Positions 63,938 to 64,000 of a stretch of DNA of 64,000 nucleotides are shown here, in pieces; positions within the stretch are counted from its first letter, which is position 1, and every line of letters begins with the position of its first letter. Source of the DNA: Paractinoplanes aksuensis (GTDB lineage Bacteria > Actinomycetota > Actinomycetes > Mycobacteriales > Micromonosporaceae); contig NZ_JAMYJR010000041.1 of NCBI RefSeq assembly GCF_024137025.1, positions 62,001 through 126,000 on the forward strand. The letters are read 5' to 3'. The notes beneath the pieces are model-generated. The model was not told the DNA's origin. It was given only the letters and a program-made list of their open reading frames with translations, and searched no databases. Position numbers and translations under genes: made by a program.

Positions 63938-64000
63938 ATGCAGCGAGAGTGGCATCAGCTCAGCTACCCGGGGGTGGGCAACTCGGCCCTGCAGACCTCC
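63938..64000 (+). CDS. Start of an unidentified gene, 3' partial
   Basis: An open frame begins at ATG 63938 and continues to the window end for 21 codons (MQREWHQLSYPGVG...). It follows a terminator and has no clear ribosome site. Too short to identify. Confidence 0.4.
   Translation, partial: MQREWHQLSYPGVGNSALQTS

Overview
The window is high-GC, gene-dense actinobacterial DNA. It has GTG and TTG starts, almost no non-coding space, and very little AT-rich sequence. Its gene order resembles, as I remember it, the Mycobacterium tuberculosis stretch Rv2179c-Rv2205c: glycerate kinase, A-type Fe-S carrier, AdoK, CtaC/CtaF, TrpD, CtaE-QcrCAB, DEDD/GIY-YIG protein, PimB', SRPBCC protein, PlsC and DEDD exoribonuclease. 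The PPi-type phosphofructokinase and overall style suggest Micromonosporaceae, perhaps Actinoplanes-like; this is inference. No rRNA, tRNA, insertion sequence, prophage or CRISPR array was seen. No stretch over 300 bases lacks a gene or gene fragment.

Layout. 1-12 kb: the end of a site-2 protease, an aldo/keto reductase, a giant (about 2,370 aa) Pro/Ser/Ala/Gln-rich protein with C-terminal TPR-like helices and WG repeats, and an ABC-2 exporter (two permeases and an ATPase). 11.6-14.6 kb: an XRE-cupin regulator divergent from azlCD, then a methyltransferase divergent from a second XRE-cupin regulator. 14.6-21.6 kb: DUF3043, MurA, NadA, glycerate kinase, Fe-S carrier, AdoK, a P-loop kinase, and a coupled cysteine desulfurase-TusA pair. 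22.9-32 kb is the respiratory core: ctaC-ctaF, a small zinc-ribbon protein, trpD, an atypical receiver protein, a CtaG-like assembly factor, ctaE-qcrC-qcrA-qcrB, and a stand-alone Lrp/AsnC ligand domain. Cytochrome oxidase subunit I (ctaD) is not in the window.

32-42.6 kb: NTF2-like protein, a Nudix-nucleotidyltransferase pair, a RelA/SpoT homologue without an ACT domain, the DEDD/GIY-YIG protein, a NYN protein, a tiny CxxC protein, an M48 protease, PimB' and a PIN-domain remnant. 42.7-48.8 kb: a membrane-anchored thioredoxin, MarR/MFS, DUF4395, a LuxR-type two-component pair and an SRPBCC protein. 48.8-57.3 kb: an Ala-rich Cys-motif protein, ROK glucokinase, an EEP hydrolase, an FMO with a coupled alpha/beta hydrolase, trehalose-phosphate synthase, a membrane protein, PlsC and a Crp-like regulator. 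57.5-64 kb: an APH-fold protein, exoribonuclease, a PPOX-fold protein, PPi-type PfkA, ProC, DUF429, a secreted GH18 chitinase and the start of one further gene.

Points of most interest: a dispersed intergenic repeat of about 46 bp (four copies, all on one orientation), the nested repeat architecture of the giant WG protein, a PPi-type phosphofructokinase, an alpha/beta hydrolase without its nucleophile coupled to an FMO, a RelA/SpoT homologue with altered synthetase residues, and seven of twelve convergent gene pairs that overlap at their stops. I did not find a clear new multi-gene defence or biosynthetic system; the repeat family is the best candidate for something undescribed.
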